A stretch of 64,000 bases of DNA, taken from positions 1 through 64,000 of the forward strand of contig NZ_LPVF01000008.1 of assembly GCF_001517105.1 (NCBI RefSeq), in the 5' to 3' direction. Below, piece by piece: positions 27,690-38,549 of this stretch. The notes under the pieces are model-generated. The model had not been told where the DNA came from and ran no database searches. It was given only the letters and a program-made list of their open reading frames with translations. The position numbers were made by a program, and so were the translations under genes. Each line of letters starts with the position of its first letter. The stretch's first letter is position 1. This stretch comes from Bacillus halotolerans. Lineage in GTDB: Bacteria; Bacillota; Bacilli; Bacillales; Bacillaceae.

Positions 27690-29675
27690 TTATTCGATTT
27701 TAAACCGTTTTGTCATATCGCGAAGCTCTTCAGCCATGCTTGAAAGTGTTTCTGCTGATGAGCTGATTTCTTCCATAGAAGCAAGCTGCTGTTCGGCTGA
27801 TGCCGCGATATCTTGAATGTGGGCTGAGCTTTCTTTTGAAATTGATGCAATATGCTCAGACGCTCCCGATACCTCTTCAGAGCTGGCAGAAAGCTGCTGA
27901 ACCGTCGCACTCATGTTTTGCAGTTCTCCGGCTATCTGGTTTGTCATTTCAGAGATTCGTTTAAAGCTTGTCTCTGTTTGATCTGTGATGTCAAGGCCTG
28001 TTTGCACCTCTTGGTTCACAGACTGGAACATGCCGAGAGATGTGTTGATTTCTTTCACAATTTCAATGATGAGCGCTTCAATCTCTTTAGCTGAATCAGC
28101 GGACTGTACAGCCAGCTTTCTGACTTCTTCCGCTACGACGGAGAAGCCGCGTCCATATTCACCCGCGCGCGCCGCTTCAATGGCAGCGTTTAGTGCAAGC
28201 AGGTTCGTCTGGTCAGCAATACCGTTAATCACGCGCAGAATGTTTGTGATGTCTTTTGATTTGGTTTCCAATCCGCGAACAACTTGTTCCGCTTCTTTCA
28301 CGGACTTGTCTATCACGTTCATTTGGCCGACAGTCTGATGAACAAGCTGTCCGCCCGCACTCGCGATTTCTGTCGATTGAACAGATGAATCTGTAATGAC
28401 TTCAGAAGCTTGAGCCATATTCGTCAATCCGTCATTCATCTGATAAATATGCTCCGCCGCTGTTTCGATGTTTTCATTTTGTTTTTCATTGCCGTTTGAA
28501 AATTGTTCTATTGCCAATGTGATATGCTCGGTCGCCTTGCTTGTTTGCGCGGCAGATGCCGTCAATTCCTCGGAGGAAGCGGCAACATTGTCTACCGAAT
28601 CCTGAATGGCGTGTATGAGAGAGCGAAGTGAAGACGCCATATTGTTAAAGCTTTTGCCCAGTTCGCCCAGTTCATCTTTTGAACGGATATCAATCGTTTC
28701 CGTTAAATCTCCCTCACTGATCCGCTTAGATGAACCGACAAGCTGTTTCAGCGGTGTCGTGATTGATCGAATAACCAATGTCATCACGATGATACCAACG
28801 AGAATGGCTGCAATCAGGACAATTAATGCGAGGTGAAGCACAGGCTTAGCCGCATCGTGAATCTCGTCCAGATACATGGTTCCGCCTATCTTCCATCCCG
28901 TTAGCTTGTTCGTATCAAAGGCCATTTTTTTCTTATCGCCGTTCATGCTGTATTGAAAATCGCCTTTATCGGCAGACAGCATCTGTTCAAGCCAGTCGCC
29001 TTTCAATTCGGTTCCTGAAGTCTCATCAGGATGCGCAACGACCTTTTTGTCTTTCGTCATAATAAAAGCATAGCCTTCTGTGCCGATGTTCACTTGTTTC
29101 GTCGTTTTCAGCAGGTTATCGATCGTCATGTTGATCGCGATAACGCCTGATCCGTCTTTTGTCTGCTGGGCAATTGTCACAACCATTGTGTTCGTAGATG
29201 CTGTTTTGTATGGATCTGTTATGACGACTTTGCCGTTATTGGCAACCGCTTTTTTGTACCAGTCCCGTTCAACGGGATTATAATCGCTTGGCATCGGCAA
29301 ATCCGGATAACGGGTAAAGCGCCCGTCTTTGTCACTCGTATAAATGGATTCCACGTCTTTATTGATTTTAATATATTGTGAGAATTTCTCTTCAATGCTG
29401 GCATTGCTCTTTGCTTTATATTTCTTTTGTGTCAGCCATTCACTAAAGTATTCGGCGCTGTTTTCTTTTTCTCCGATGCTGGTGTTAATGATGTCGTTTA
29501 GTTGCTGTACATTTTCTAGGGCGCTTCCCATCATCTGTCTGTCGAGCGAGCTGCTGGCAGACTCATAAGCAATCGCAGCTACTATGGCAACCGGTATGAT
29601 GAGAATCGATAGAAAGGAAACAAGAAGCTTCCGTGTAATTGATCTCTGTTTGATAAGTTGGAGTATTTTTTTCAT
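27690..29675 (-). CDS. mcpA: Methyl-accepting chemotaxis protein McpA
   Basis: This 661-residue receptor has the same TM1-dCache-TM2-HAMP-signalling layout as its neighbours. The sensor domain (about 38-280) differs most, while the last 250 residues are almost the same as in TlpA and TlpB. In B. subtilis McpA senses glucose and related attractants and contributes to acid sensing. It has a separate terminator and a sigma-D-like -10 box upstream. Confidence 0.92.
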   Translation of the reverse strand: MKKILQLIKQRSITRKLLVSFLSILIIPVAIVAAIAYESASSSLDRQMMGSALENVQQLNDIINTSIGEKENSAEYFSEWLTQKKYKAKSNASIEEKFSQYIKINKDVESIYTSDKDGRFTRYPDLPMPSDYNPVERDWYKKAVANNGKVVITDPYKTASTNTMVVTIAQQTKDGSGVIAINMTIDNLLKTTKQVNIGTEGYAFIMTKDKKVVAHPDETSGTELKGDWLEQMLSADKGDFQYSMNGDKKKMAFDTNKLTGWKIGGTMYLDEIHDAAKPVLHLALIVLIAAILVGIIVMTLVIRSITTPLKQLVGSSKRISEGDLTETIDIRSKDELGELGKSFNNMASSLRSLIHAIQDSVDNVAASSEELTASAAQTSKATEHITLAIEQFSNGNEKQNENIETAAEHIYQMNDGLTNMAQASEVITDSSVQSTEIASAGGQLVHQTVGQMNVIDKSVKEAEQVVRGLETKSKDITNILRVINGIADQTNLLALNAAIEAARAGEYGRGFSVVAEEVRKLAVQSADSAKEIEALIIEIVKEINTSLGMFQSVNQEVQTGLDITDQTETSFKRISEMTNQIAGELQNMSATVQQLSASSEEVSGASEHIASISKESSAHIQDIAASAEQQLASMEEISSSAETLSSMAEELRDMTKRFKIE

Positions 29676-29707
29676 CAGTTCATTTCTCCTTTTTTATGCT
29701 ACCCTTC

Positions 29708-29734
29708 ATATCGGCTGAAAATGGGTAAATATAT
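29708..29734 (-). promoter_or_regulatory. Sigma-D-like promoter of mcpA
   Basis: A perfect -10 GCCGATAT (minus strand) lies about 33 bases upstream of the start. The -35 region at a 15-base spacing reads ATAT instead of TAAA, so it is weaker than those of tlpA and mcpB. Confidence 0.6.
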
Positions 29735-29801
29735 ACATTAAAAAAGAAGAAATTCAAGAAAAATAACTAAATCCCTATTAAAAATTAGTGATTTAGACCT
29801 A

Positions 29802-31790
29802 TTAATTATCCAATTTAAATCGTTTTGTCAAATCTCGCAGCTCTTCGGACATTTTTTCAAGCGTCTGCGCCGATGAGCTGATTTCTTCCATGGAGGCAAG
29901 CTGCTGCTCGGCTGAAGCGGCGATATCTTGAATGCCGTCCGAACTTGCTTTAGAAATAGCGGCGATATCTATAGAAGCAGCGGATATTTCCTGAGAACCC
30001 GCCGACAGCTGTTCAACCGTCGCATTCATGTTTTGCAGTTCTGCGGCAATTTGATTCGTCATTTTTGATATATGGTTAAAGCTTTGTTTTGTTTCGTCTG
30101 TCATGACCAGACCTGTTTCCACTTCTTTATTCACAGATTGAAGCACGTTTAATGATGTATGAATCTCTTTTACGATTTCGCTGATCAGCGATTCAATTTC
30201 CTTAGCTGAATCTGCCGACTGTACCGCAAGTTTTCTCACTTCTTCAGCGACCACAGAAAAGCCTCGTCCGTACTCGCCTGCTCTCGCCGCTTCAATGGCG
30301 GCATTTAATGCTAAAAGATTGGTTTGATCTGCGATGCCGTTGATAACACGTAAAATATTTGTGATATCCTTTGATTTGATTTCCAGGCCTTTGACCACTT
30401 TCTCCGCTTCTTTCACAGAATGATCAATCGTATTCATTTGGCCGGCTGTTCTCTGAACGAGTGTTTCCCCTGCGCTTGACACTTCGGTGGCGTCTGCAGA
30501 GGTTTCTGTAATGACTGCCGCTGCCCGGGCCAGCTCTGCCAGTCCGTCGTTCATTTCGTTAATTTGTTCTGTTGTCGTCTCGATTCTGTCGCTCTGGTTT
30601 TCGCTTCCGTTTGAAAATTGTTCGATCGCCATTGTAATGTGTTCAGTGGCCTTGCTTGTCTGATCTGCGGAAGCTGTCAGCTCTTCTGACGATGAGGCGA
30701 CATGTTCTACAGATTCTTTGATGCCGCAGATCAGCGAGCGGAGAGAGTGCGCCATATTGTTGAAGCTTTGGCTCAGAACACCGAGTTCGTCTTTTGATTT
30801 GATTTCTATCGTTTCTGTTAAATCGCCTTTGCTGATTTTTTCAGCTGACGCCACGATGCGTTTCAAAGGCCTTGTAATCGACCGGATGACAAAATAAATC
30901 GCCGTTATTCCGGCTGCAATGGCAATGGCCAGAACAACTGATGCCATAACAAGAACCCTGCTTGCGGCATCATGAATCTCGTCGGCATACATCGTGCCGC
31001 TGATTTTCCAGCCTGTCGTTTCGCTTGTGGCGAACGCCATTTTCTTCTTCTTTCCTTTGTGCGTATATTCGAAGTCGCCGCTTTTGTCTTTGTAAAGTTT
31101 GTCTATCCACTCCCCTTCTAACTGCGTTCCCGCTTTTTCACCGGAGTAAGCGATGATTTTTTTATTTTGGCTGAGGATAAAGGCATAGCCTTCTTTACCA
31201 ATACTGATTTCTTTTGCTGTAGCCACAAGATCATCGATTTTCATATCCATGGCGACAACGCCTGATCCGTCCTTTGTCTGGCGTGCAATGGTAACAACCA
31301 TTTTTCCTGATGAAATGGATTCGTAAGGTTCGGTCACAATTGTCTTTCCTTTATTAGCCATGGATTCTTTGTACCAGTCACGTTCTAAAGCATTAAAGTC
31401 ACTCGGCATGTCTGCGTGCGGATAGCGTGTGAATGTTCCGTCTTTGCTGCTTGAAAACACCGCAGCGACATTGTCATTCATTTGAATAAATTGTTTAAAT
31501 TCTTGTTTGAGCTCCGTTTTTTCCTTGTCTTTCAACCTGTCTGCTGTCGCCCAATCGCTGAAAAACGAGAGGCTTTTTTCAGTCGTTTTGATCTTGCCAT
31601 CAATAATGTTATCTAATATTTGAACGTTTTCCTTTGCGCTTTGCGTCATCTGTATGTCAAGAGATGCAACTGCTGATTGATAAGCGCTTACCGATAGTGC
31701 CGTAATCGGGACAATTAAGATCAGCAGGAAAGAAATAATGAGTCTCCTGGCAATTGATGATCTGCGAATGGTGGTGAGTGTTTTTTTCAT
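29802..31790 (-). CDS. tlpA: Methyl-accepting chemotaxis protein TlpA
   Basis: The 662-residue chemoreceptor has TM1 at about 17-37, a dCache sensor to about 280, TM2, HAMP and a signalling domain with the [20 protein letters not shown] tip. The start is the ATG at 31790 (MKKTLTT), preceded by GAAGG at a somewhat long spacing; the TTG seven codons upstream would overlap the ribosome site. TlpA is linked to pH taxis with McpA in B. subtilis. Confidence 0.92.
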   Translation of the reverse strand: MKKTLTTIRRSSIARRLIISFLLILIVPITALSVSAYQSAVASLDIQMTQSAKENVQILDNIIDGKIKTTEKSLSFFSDWATADRLKDKEKTELKQEFKQFIQMNDNVAAVFSSSKDGTFTRYPHADMPSDFNALERDWYKESMANKGKTIVTEPYESISSGKMVVTIARQTKDGSGVVAMDMKIDDLVATAKEISIGKEGYAFILSQNKKIIAYSGEKAGTQLEGEWIDKLYKDKSGDFEYTHKGKKKKMAFATSETTGWKISGTMYADEIHDAASRVLVMASVVLAIAIAAGITAIYFVIRSITRPLKRIVASAEKISKGDLTETIEIKSKDELGVLSQSFNNMAHSLRSLICGIKESVEHVASSSEELTASADQTSKATEHITMAIEQFSNGSENQSDRIETTTEQINEMNDGLAELARAAAVITETSADATEVSSAGETLVQRTAGQMNTIDHSVKEAEKVVKGLEIKSKDITNILRVINGIADQTNLLALNAAIEAARAGEYGRGFSVVAEEVRKLAVQSADSAKEIESLISEIVKEIHTSLNVLQSVNKEVETGLVMTDETKQSFNHISKMTNQIAAELQNMNATVEQLSAGSQEISAASIDIAAISKASSDGIQDIAASAEQQLASMEEISSSAQTLEKMSEELRDLTKRFKLDN

Positions 31791-31824
31791 TCCTCTTGAA
31801 CCTTCTTTCAATAATTTACAAATT

Positions 31825-31851
31825 ATATCGGCTGATATTCCTTTATCTTAC
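31825..31851 (-). promoter_or_regulatory. Sigma-D promoter of tlpA
   Basis: On the minus strand GTAA, a 15-base spacer and a perfect GCCGATAT lie about 35 bases upstream of the start. Confidence 0.7.
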
Positions 31852-31929
31852 ATTGAAAATGAAGGAAAAAATGAAGAATAGTTCAAAACTCACCGATTTA
31901 GACAGGTCTTTTATATTATTTCTTATACA

Positions 31930-31962
31930 AAAAAACAGCGCTTCATAAGCGCTGTTTTTTGT
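31930..31962 (-). terminator. mcpB terminator
   Basis: AACAGCGCTT and AAGCGCTGTT pair around CAT and run into T on the minus strand. Confidence 0.9.
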
Positions 31963-31963
31963 C

Positions 31964-33952
31964 TTATTCAATTTTAAATTTCTTTGTCAGATCACGGAGC
32001 TCTTCTGCCATCTGCGCGAGGGTAGTGGCTGATGAACTGATTTCTTCCATAGAAGCAAGCTGCTCCTCGGCCGATGCAGCAATGTCTTGAATGCTTGCCG
32101 AGCTTTCTCTTGAAACATCCGCAATTCCGCTCACTGCTGCCGATACATGCTCTGAACGGCCTGACAGCTGTTCAACTGTTGTATTCATCGTCTGCAATTT
32201 GTCTGCAATCTCATTTGTCATGCTGAAAATAATTTGGAAGCTTTCCTTTGTATTGTCTGTGACAACTAGCCCTGATTGCACTTCTTGATTAACGGCTTTA
32301 AACATGTGAAGAGAAGTTTCGATTTCTGCAACGATTTCCTGGATCAGATTCTCGATTTCTTTAGATGAATCTGCAGATTGAACGGCCAGTTTACGCACTT
32401 CCTCCGCTACAACAGAGAAGCCTCGTCCAGATTCCCCGGCCCGCGCCGCTTCAATGGCTGCATTTAATGCCAGCAGGTTTGTTTGATCGGCAATCCCATT
32501 GATGACTCGTAAAATACTCGTGATATCTTTTGATTTTTCTTCTAACCCTTTCACCACTGCTTCAGCCTGCTGAACCGACTCATTAATTGAATTCATCTGC
32601 CCGACTGTCTGCTGGACAAACTTCTCGCCTGTACCCGCGATTTCCGTTGATTGGATAGACGCTTTCGTAATGTCTGATGATGTTTGTGAGACTTGCTGGA
32701 GCCCTTCATTCATCATGTTCAGCTGATGAGAGCTGGACTCCACTTTTTCGCTCTGCTCTTCGTTTCCGTTTGAGAACTGCTCAATTGCCATTGTAATATG
32801 CTCCGTCGCCTTGCTCGTTTGCCCGGCGGATGCAGTCAGCTGTTCGGATGATGCGGCAACATTATTAACCGAGTCTTGAATGGCGCTGATAAGCGAACGC
32901 AAGGATTGTCCCATTTCATTGAAGCTTTCGCCAAGCTCGCCCAGTTCATCTTTCGAACGGATCTCGATGGTTTCTGTCAGATCTCCGCTGCTGATCATTT
33001 TTGATGATTGAACCAGACGTTTTAACGGTTTTGTGATCGAACCAACGATAAACAGGATTAACATCCCGCCTGCCAGTATTGAAGCAATCAGCACGATCAT
33101 GCCTGTTGTCAGGACAGATTTTGAGGATTCCTTGATTTCACTCATATACATGGTGCCGGCAATTTTCCAGCCAGTCAGTTGATTTGTCGTATATGTCATC
33201 TTTTTATCTTCATGATTCAGGGTGTACTGCAGCTCGCCGCTGTCCTTGTCATACATTTTGGCAACCCAGTCGCCAGACAGCTTTTCACCAGCCTTATGGT
33301 TTTGATGGGCGACATATGTTTTGTTTTTCGTCGCGATGAAAGCATAGCCTTCTTTTCCGACTTTAATTTGTTTCAACTGTTCTAACAGTTTATCAATTGT
33401 GATATCCATGGCGACGACGCCTGAACCACCCTTCAATTCCTGAGCAATGGTAATGACCATGCTTCCGTCGCTGGCTGCCACATAAGGATCGGTCACTACG
33501 ATTTCACCGCCGGCTTTCATTGCATCCTGGTACCAAGAGCGTTTTCTCGGATCGTAGCCATCCGGCAATTTTTCTTTCGGTGCCTGTACATATGTGCCGT
33601 TTTCTGCCCCTCCGTAAATTCTGGCTACGTCTTGGTTAATGGAAACATATTGCGAAAACTTAGCCTTAAGCTCTTCCTGTTTGGATTTTCCTTTAAACGC
33701 GGAGCTTTTCAGTGATTCACTGAAAAAGCTGATGCCTTTCGCTTTTGCTCCTATATCATTTGTAACGGTTGTATTAAATGAATCGACACTATTTTTCGCA
33801 TTTCCCATGATCTCCTGATCCAGTTTTCCGCTTGCTGAGCGGTAAGAACTGAATTCCAATATAAGAATCGGAATGATTAAAATCACAACAAATGAAATAA
33901 TTAGTTTTCTAGAAATAGACGGTTTTGTCAGCCAATTGATAAAAGTCTTCAT
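31964..33952 (-). CDS. mcpB: Methyl-accepting chemotaxis protein McpB
   Basis: This 662-residue receptor has the shared chemoreceptor layout. McpB of B. subtilis is the asparagine receptor and also responds to alkaline pH. The sensor domain (about 38-280) includes [20 protein letters not shown] and VVAMDIT, typical of dCache ligand pockets. Its signalling tip reads [10 protein letters not shown] where the three neighbours have [10 protein letters not shown]. It is the rightmost gene of the four-receptor array. Confidence 0.94.
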   Translation of the reverse strand: MKTFINWLTKPSISRKLIISFVVILIIPILILEFSSYRSASGKLDQEIMGNAKNSVDSFNTTVTNDIGAKAKGISFFSESLKSSAFKGKSKQEELKAKFSQYVSINQDVARIYGGAENGTYVQAPKEKLPDGYDPRKRSWYQDAMKAGGEIVVTDPYVAASDGSMVITIAQELKGGSGVVAMDITIDKLLEQLKQIKVGKEGYAFIATKNKTYVAHQNHKAGEKLSGDWVAKMYDKDSGELQYTLNHEDKKMTYTTNQLTGWKIAGTMYMSEIKESSKSVLTTGMIVLIASILAGGMLILFIVGSITKPLKRLVQSSKMISSGDLTETIEIRSKDELGELGESFNEMGQSLRSLISAIQDSVNNVAASSEQLTASAGQTSKATEHITMAIEQFSNGNEEQSEKVESSSHQLNMMNEGLQQVSQTSSDITKASIQSTEIAGTGEKFVQQTVGQMNSINESVQQAEAVVKGLEEKSKDITSILRVINGIADQTNLLALNAAIEAARAGESGRGFSVVAEEVRKLAVQSADSSKEIENLIQEIVAEIETSLHMFKAVNQEVQSGLVVTDNTKESFQIIFSMTNEIADKLQTMNTTVEQLSGRSEHVSAAVSGIADVSRESSASIQDIAASAEEQLASMEEISSSATTLAQMAEELRDLTKKFKIE

Positions 33953-33984
33953 ATACAGCTTCTCCTTCAGGTTTGATACAGTAT

Positions 33985-34010
33985 ATATCGGCTGCTTTAA
34001 AAAGTTTTTA
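33985..34010 (-). promoter_or_regulatory. Sigma-D promoter of mcpB
   Basis: On the minus strand TAAA, a 14-base spacer and a perfect GCCGATAT lie about 33 bases upstream of mcpB. Confidence 0.72.
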
Positions 34011-34075
34011 AAATAGAAGAAATTCCCTTTTCAACATTTCTCTGTCTTTTTAGCTTTCATTGCCCAAGCCTTGTG

Positions 34076-34083
34076 CATAGTTT
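34076..34083 (+). promoter_or_regulatory. Possible sigma-K -10 box of tgl
   Basis: CATAGTTT matches the sigma-K -10 pattern CATANNNT just upstream of tgl, a gene known to be expressed late in the mother cell. The -35 match is weak. Confidence 0.45.
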
Positions 34084-34106
34084 ATAAAAAACAAGGGGGG
34101 CTTCAG

Positions 34107-34844
34107 ATGATTATTGTATCCGGGCAATGGCTCCGTCCCCAAGACATTGAAAACTGGCAAATAGACAAAAACCTGAATCCGCTGCTAAAAGAAATGATTG
34201 ATACACCCGTTCAGTTTGATTATCATTCGATCGCTGAACTGATGTTTGAGCTTCATTTGCGCATGAACATTGTTGAATCGGCAAAAGCGCTGCATAAAAG
34301 CGGGGCGAAGTTCGCCACCTTTGTAAAAACATACGGGAATACAGCGTATTGGCGGGTTTCACCGGAAGGGGCTCTGGAGCTTAAGTATAAAATGCCGCCT
34401 TCAAAGGCGATTCGGGATATTGCAGAAAACGGCCCGTTTTACGCGTTTGAATGCGCGACGGCAATCGTTGTGATTTATTACTTAGCATTGCTTAAAACCA
34501 TCGGAGAAGAAAAATTCGACGCAGCCTTTGACAGAATTATTTTATATGACTGGCATTATGAGAAATTGCCGATATATACGGAAACGGGACATCACTTTTT
34601 CCTTGGAGACTGTTTGTATTTTAAAAATCCTGAATTTGATCCGCAGAAAGCGCAGTGGAGAGGCGAAAATGTGATTTTATTAGAAAAGGACAAATATTTT
34701 GCTCACGGCCTGGGAATTTTAAACGCTCAGCAAATTATTGATAAGCTGAATTCTTTCAGACGAAAAGGAGCCGTACAGTCAGCTTATCTCCTTTCACAAG
34801 CGACCAGACTTGATATTCCGTCACTCTATCCGATCACCCGCTAA
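34107..34844 (+). CDS. tgl: Protein-glutamine gamma-glutamyltransferase Tgl
   Basis: The 245-residue transglutaminase has catalytic Cys116 in FYAFECATAI and the later histidines and aspartates around YDWHYEKLPIYTETGHHFF. It cross-links spore coat proteins through glutamine-lysine isopeptide bonds during sporulation. The ATG at 34107 follows AAGGGGGG. A longer frame from 34071 has no ribosome site and would start inside the probable promoter. Confidence 0.96.
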   Translation: MIIVSGQWLRPQDIENWQIDKNLNPLLKEMIDTPVQFDYHSIAELMFELHLRMNIVESAKALHKSGAKFATFVKTYGNTAYWRVSPEGALELKYKMPPSKAIRDIAENGPFYAFECATAIVVIYYLALLKTIGEEKFDAAFDRIILYDWHYEKLPIYTETGHHFFLGDCLYFKNPEFDPQKAQWRGENVILLEKDKYFAHGLGILNAQQIIDKLNSFRRKGAVQSAYLLSQATRLDIPSLYPITR

Positions 34845-34845
34845 A

Positions 34846-34880
34846 AACCCCACCGTCTATTTTGGGGACGATGGGGTTTC
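34846..34880. terminator. Bidirectional terminator after tgl
   Basis: AACCCCACCGTC pairs with GACGATGGGGTT, followed by T on the plus strand and by A/T residues on the other. It overlaps the last codons of the small gene on the minus strand. Confidence 0.75.
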
Positions 34881-35111
34881 AAATACTTTTCGTTTTCGAT
34901 AGAAAGGGGCTGTGCCGACATACTGGTTCGCAGCCCATTCCATTTTTTCAAGGTCATTTCTCGTCACGATGGGATCTTGGCTGCTCCACTTGATAAACCG
35001 GACAAAATAATACCCTTTGATGGGAGCCATTGTAACTTTTGAATGAGGCCAGTCTTCAAATACAAACTCAATTTTCCCTTTCTTTTTATAAGAATATTGA
35101 AGAATGTTCAT
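34857..35111 (-). CDS. Hypothetical small protein (84 aa)
   Basis: This short protein has no family I can name. It is soluble, with several aromatic residues ([28 protein letters not shown]) and a basic C-terminus (YRKRKVFE). AGAGGTG six bases before the ATG is a strong ribosome site, and the frame has normal codon use for this genome, so it is probably real. Its end coincides with the terminator shared with tgl. It follows the nitronate monooxygenase gene by only 24 bases and may be the last gene of the yugU operon. Confidence 0.72.
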   Translation of the reverse strand: MNILQYSYKKKGKIEFVFEDWPHSKVTMAPIKGYYFVRFIKWSSQDPIVTRNDLEKMEWAANQYVGTAPFYRKRKVFETPSSPK

Positions 35112-35135
35112 CGTCTGTCACCTCTGTTAGTTATG

Positions 35136-36167
35136 TTACGATTGGCAAAGCTCAGCTATCAGCGTTTTCACGTCAGCGGGCCCATTGAGCATTCCGACTG
35201 ATTGCCCCGCCCACAGAGACATGTGACCGGAATCTTTGGCTGCGGCGGCATGTTTTCTCATTGGTTTTGTTAACGTGTTTTGCAATGGATAAGGAAGTGT
35301 ATTTGCCTCTTCAGCTTGTTGCTCTTTCATCCATTGGTTGACTATCCCCCTTGCAGGCTTCCCCGAAAACAATGCGGTAAGGCGCGTGTCTGTTCCATGC
35401 GCTTCTTTTAATTCCTGTCTGTACGTTTCAGAGGCTGCGCTTTCCTCACACATAAGAAATGGAGTCCCGACCTGTACACCTTGCGCTCCGAGACAGTGAG
35501 CCGCTTGGACGCCGCGGCGGTCTGCAATTCCGCCTGCCGCAATCACGGGTACTGAAACAGCGTCTGCGGCTTGGGGAATCAGTGACATTAAGCCAATTGA
35601 AGACTCTCCGCTGACCGGCAGAAAAGAACCACGGTGGCCGCCTGCTTCACTGCCTTGCAGCACGATGATATCCATTCCGCGCTCTTCCAGCAGGACGGCT
35701 TCTTGCGGCGAAGTAGCCGTTCCGATAAGACAGCAGCCATTTTTCTTTAATAAATGAATGCTTTCATCAGGCGGAATGCCGAACGTAAATGAACAGGCTC
35801 TTACATTGTATGTAAGAATCAGATTTATTTTTTGATGAAAATCCTCCCACTCTTCCTCCTCTAAAGGAAAAGCAGCCGCCTGTTCCGCAAACGGAATGTT
35901 CTGTTTCCATGTGTGAACCGTTTTATCGTCCGGTGTCTTCCTTTCTTCCGGCACAAACACATTTACCTGAAAAGCGCTGCTGGTCAATTCATGCATCTCG
36001 ATGATTTGTTTTTCAAGCGTACCTGGACTGAGATATCCGGAAGCGAGACTTCCGAGCGCGCCTTCATTCGACACAGCGGCTGCCAGTCGGGGTGTGACCA
36101 GGCCGCCTGCCATCGGCGCCTGAATGACAGGCTTTGATAATGATAGTGCTTTCATCCATTGAGTCAT
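35136..36167 (-). CDS. Nitronate monooxygenase (NMO/2-nitropropane dioxygenase family)
   Basis: The 343-residue FMN-dependent TIM-barrel enzyme starts with KPVIQAPMAGGLVTPRLAAA (class I NMO) and has the signature GSEAGGHRG with the active-site histidine, then AAGGIADRRG for FMN phosphate binding. Such enzymes detoxify alkyl nitronates like propionate-3-nitronate. The ATG at 36167 follows AGGAGG. It is 14 bases downstream of yugU. It resembles YrpB of B. subtilis, which lies elsewhere in that genome, so here it may be a paralog or relocated gene. Confidence 0.88.
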   Translation of the reverse strand: MTQWMKALSLSKPVIQAPMAGGLVTPRLAAAVSNEGALGSLASGYLSPGTLEKQIIEMHELTSSAFQVNVFVPEERKTPDDKTVHTWKQNIPFAEQAAAFPLEEEEWEDFHQKINLILTYNVRACSFTFGIPPDESIHLLKKNGCCLIGTATSPQEAVLLEERGMDIIVLQGSEAGGHRGSFLPVSGESSIGLMSLIPQAADAVSVPVIAAGGIADRRGVQAAHCLGAQGVQVGTPFLMCEESAASETYRQELKEAHGTDTRLTALFSGKPARGIVNQWMKEQQAEEANTLPYPLQNTLTKPMRKHAAAAKDSGHMSLWAGQSVGMLNGPADVKTLIAELCQS

Positions 36168-36181
36168 AGAAGCACCTCCTG

Positions 36182-36580
36182 TTATTCCATGATTTTGATA
36201 TGGCAAGTTCGTTGGCGCGGACCATCAAATTCGCAGAAATAAATACCTTGCCACGTCCCGAGAATGAGACGCCCGTTTTCAATGATGACATGCTGTGAAG
36301 CGCCTACCGTACTGGACTTCATATGTGCAGCTGTATTGCCTTCCATATGGCGGTCCAGCTCATGGTCCCATGGATACATCTCATCAAATCTTCGGAGCAT
36401 ATCTCTTTTCACATCGGGATCGGCATTTTCATTAATTGTAATGCCCGCCGTCGTATGCGGACAGTAAATCAGCGCTGCCCCGCTTGCCACTCCTGTTTCT
36501 TGAAGAAACGCTTCGACCTCGTGAGTGATTTCAACCATTTCATCTCTTTTGTTTGTTTTGATTTGCAGAGTTTTCAGCAT
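36182..36580 (-). CDS. yugU: YjbQ/UPF0047 family protein YugU
   Basis: The 132-residue protein has the family signature [19 protein letters not shown] and further conserved histidines ([14 protein letters not shown]). YjbQ-type proteins show weak thiamin-phosphate synthase activity in some bacteria, but their true role is unsettled. AAAGGAG precedes the ATG. It begins a short operon with the nitronate monooxygenase gene. Confidence 0.88.
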   Translation of the reverse strand: MLKTLQIKTNKRDEMVEITHEVEAFLQETGVASGAALIYCPHTTAGITINENADPDVKRDMLRRFDEMYPWDHELDRHMEGNTAAHMKSSTVGASQHVIIENGRLILGTWQGIYFCEFDGPRQRTCHIKIME

Positions 36581-36667
36581 TTGTTTCTCCTTTCAATTCC
36601 CTTCTTCTCTTTGCATATTCGTTCTGTGTTCTTTTTTTCCTGTTAAATCAGGCTCATAAACCTGAAG

Positions 36668-36699
36668 AAAACAAAAACTCCAGCTTTTTTCTGGAGTTT
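36668..36699 (-). terminator. yugT terminator
   Basis: AAACTCCAG and CTGGAGTTT pair around a loop of C and six T, with T following on the minus strand. Confidence 0.85.
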
Positions 36700-38363
36700 T
36701 ATTGCCATAGGTATACTCTGGCTTCATAAGGTTTTAACAGCAATGATGTCGTATGCTTATGCAGTTCTGTTTCCATATTCGACAATTGGAGTTTGTCAGA
36801 AGATAACGGCAATGCGGGATATCTGCAGAACGCCGGCGCACCCGTCAGATTTGCCGCAATTAGCGCAGTTTGGCTCTCGTTTTTGCGAAGGTATGCAAAG
36901 ATTTGCTGATCTTCCGGCAAAATCAGCTCGTATTGGCCATAAATAAATACATCATATGTTTGGCGGAGTTTGATCAAGCTTTTGTAAAAGTGATAGACAG
37001 ATGTGTTATCGTTTATTTGCGCCTCGGCGTTCAGCCATGTGTAATTGTCATTTACCCCAATCCATGGCTTGGCATCGGAAAACCCAGCGTGAGGAGATGC
37101 ATTCCATTGCATTGGTGTTCGTGAATTGTCTCTACCCTTTTTCCAGACAATCTTCATTACTTCCTCGTGAGAAGCGCCTTTTGCGGTCTCTATGTCATAC
37201 AGCCGCTTCATCGCGACATCATCATAATCCTCAATGTAAGGAAACGCCACATTGGTCATGCCGATTTCCTGTCCCTGATAAATAAACGGCGTTCCTTTCA
37301 TCAGAAAATAAACAGCGGCGAGTGCTTTTGCACTTTCCTTTAAGGAATTCCCGTCGTCTCCCCATACAGAAACAGAACGGGGCTGATCATGGTTTTCCAT
37401 AAACAAAGCGTTCCAGCCGATTCCCTCCAAACGGTTCTGCCACTCTGTTAAAATCCGTTTGAATGCAGCGATATCGATGCTTTCATTGACCTCTATATCC
37501 CACAGGCCGAGATGTTCAAATTGAAAAATCATGCTGAAAATGCCGGATTCCTCCCCCGCCCACTCAGCTGCCTCCTTTGCCGAGACACCGTTTGCCTCTC
37601 CGACCGTCATGATCGGGTAGCGGGAAAATGCGTTTTCCTTCAGCTCTGTTAAAAAATCCAATATGCCCTCAGCATTCATATGATAAGGAAAAGAAGGAAC
37701 ATAGGGCAGCCCTTTCGGATTCGGCAGATCAGGCAGCCCTTCTTTTTTCTTAATATGAGAAATGGCATCCACCCGAAATCCGTCTATGCCTTTATCGAGC
37801 CACCAATTGACCATGTCATAAACGGCGTTTCTTACCTCTTGATTTTCCCAGTTCAGGTCTGGCTGCTTTTTATCAAAAAGGTGGAGATAATACTGGCTTG
37901 TCTGCTGATCATACTGCCAAGCCGATCCTCCGAAAATGCTTTCCCAATTGTTTGGCTCTTTTCCGTCTTTCCCGTCCTTCCAAATATACCAGTCGCGTTT
38001 TTGGGATTGTAAAGATGCGCGTGATTCAATGAACCATGGATGTTCATCACTTGTATGATTCACGACAAGATCCATAATGAGCTTCATGCCAAGCTCATGA
38101 ATATCATGAAGCAGCTGATCGAAATCTGCCATTGTGCCGAAATCGCTCAATATGTTTTTGTAATCTCTTATATCATAGCCGTTATCCGCATTGGGTGAGT
38201 CGTACAAAGGACAAATCCAAATCACATCGGCACCAAGTTCTTTTATGTACGGAAGCTTGGACCTGATTCCTTGAATATCCCCGATTCCATCGCTGTTTGA
38301 ATCCTTGAAGCTGCGGGGATAAATTTGGTAGACCACCGCTTCCTTCCACCAAGCCTTTTTCAT
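36699..38363 (-). CDS. yugT: Oligo-1,6-glucosidase-type glycoside hydrolase YugT
   Basis: The 554-residue GH13 enzyme of the oligo-1,6-glucosidase/alpha-glucosidase subfamily carries the family regions DLVVNHTSDEHPWF, DGFRVDAISH (nucleophile Asp), VGEANG (acid Glu) and FMENHDQPR. It hydrolyses alpha-glucosidic bonds in isomalto- or malto-oligosaccharides in the cytoplasm, since no signal peptide is seen. The substrate range cannot be read from sequence. GAAGGAG lies before the ATG. Confidence 0.92.
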   Translation of the reverse strand: MKKAWWKEAVVYQIYPRSFKDSNSDGIGDIQGIRSKLPYIKELGADVIWICPLYDSPNADNGYDIRDYKNILSDFGTMADFDQLLHDIHELGMKLIMDLVVNHTSDEHPWFIESRASLQSQKRDWYIWKDGKDGKEPNNWESIFGGSAWQYDQQTSQYYLHLFDKKQPDLNWENQEVRNAVYDMVNWWLDKGIDGFRVDAISHIKKKEGLPDLPNPKGLPYVPSFPYHMNAEGILDFLTELKENAFSRYPIMTVGEANGVSAKEAAEWAGEESGIFSMIFQFEHLGLWDIEVNESIDIAAFKRILTEWQNRLEGIGWNALFMENHDQPRSVSVWGDDGNSLKESAKALAAVYFLMKGTPFIYQGQEIGMTNVAFPYIEDYDDVAMKRLYDIETAKGASHEEVMKIVWKKGRDNSRTPMQWNASPHAGFSDAKPWIGVNDNYTWLNAEAQINDNTSVYHFYKSLIKLRQTYDVFIYGQYELILPEDQQIFAYLRKNESQTALIAANLTGAPAFCRYPALPLSSDKLQLSNMETELHKHTTSLLLKPYEARVYLWQ

Positions 38364-38511
38364 ACAGCCACTCCTTCCTGCGTGTGCGGTTTTTATATCT
38401 TATGTAGAAAAAGGCCTTTGAAGCATTCATTTTTTCAGAAAAAAAGCCTCTTGCCGATGACAAAACACTGATCAATTTTTCAGAAGCCTTTTGTCCTGAT
38501 TTTCTTTGAGC

Positions 38512-38547
38512 TCAAAAAAACAGCCGCGATCCAGCCCGGCTGTTTTT
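38512..38547 (-). terminator. yugS terminator
   Basis: AACAGCCG and CGGCTGTT pair around a 10-base loop, followed by a T run on the minus strand. Confidence 0.88.
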
Positions 38548-38549
38548 GA

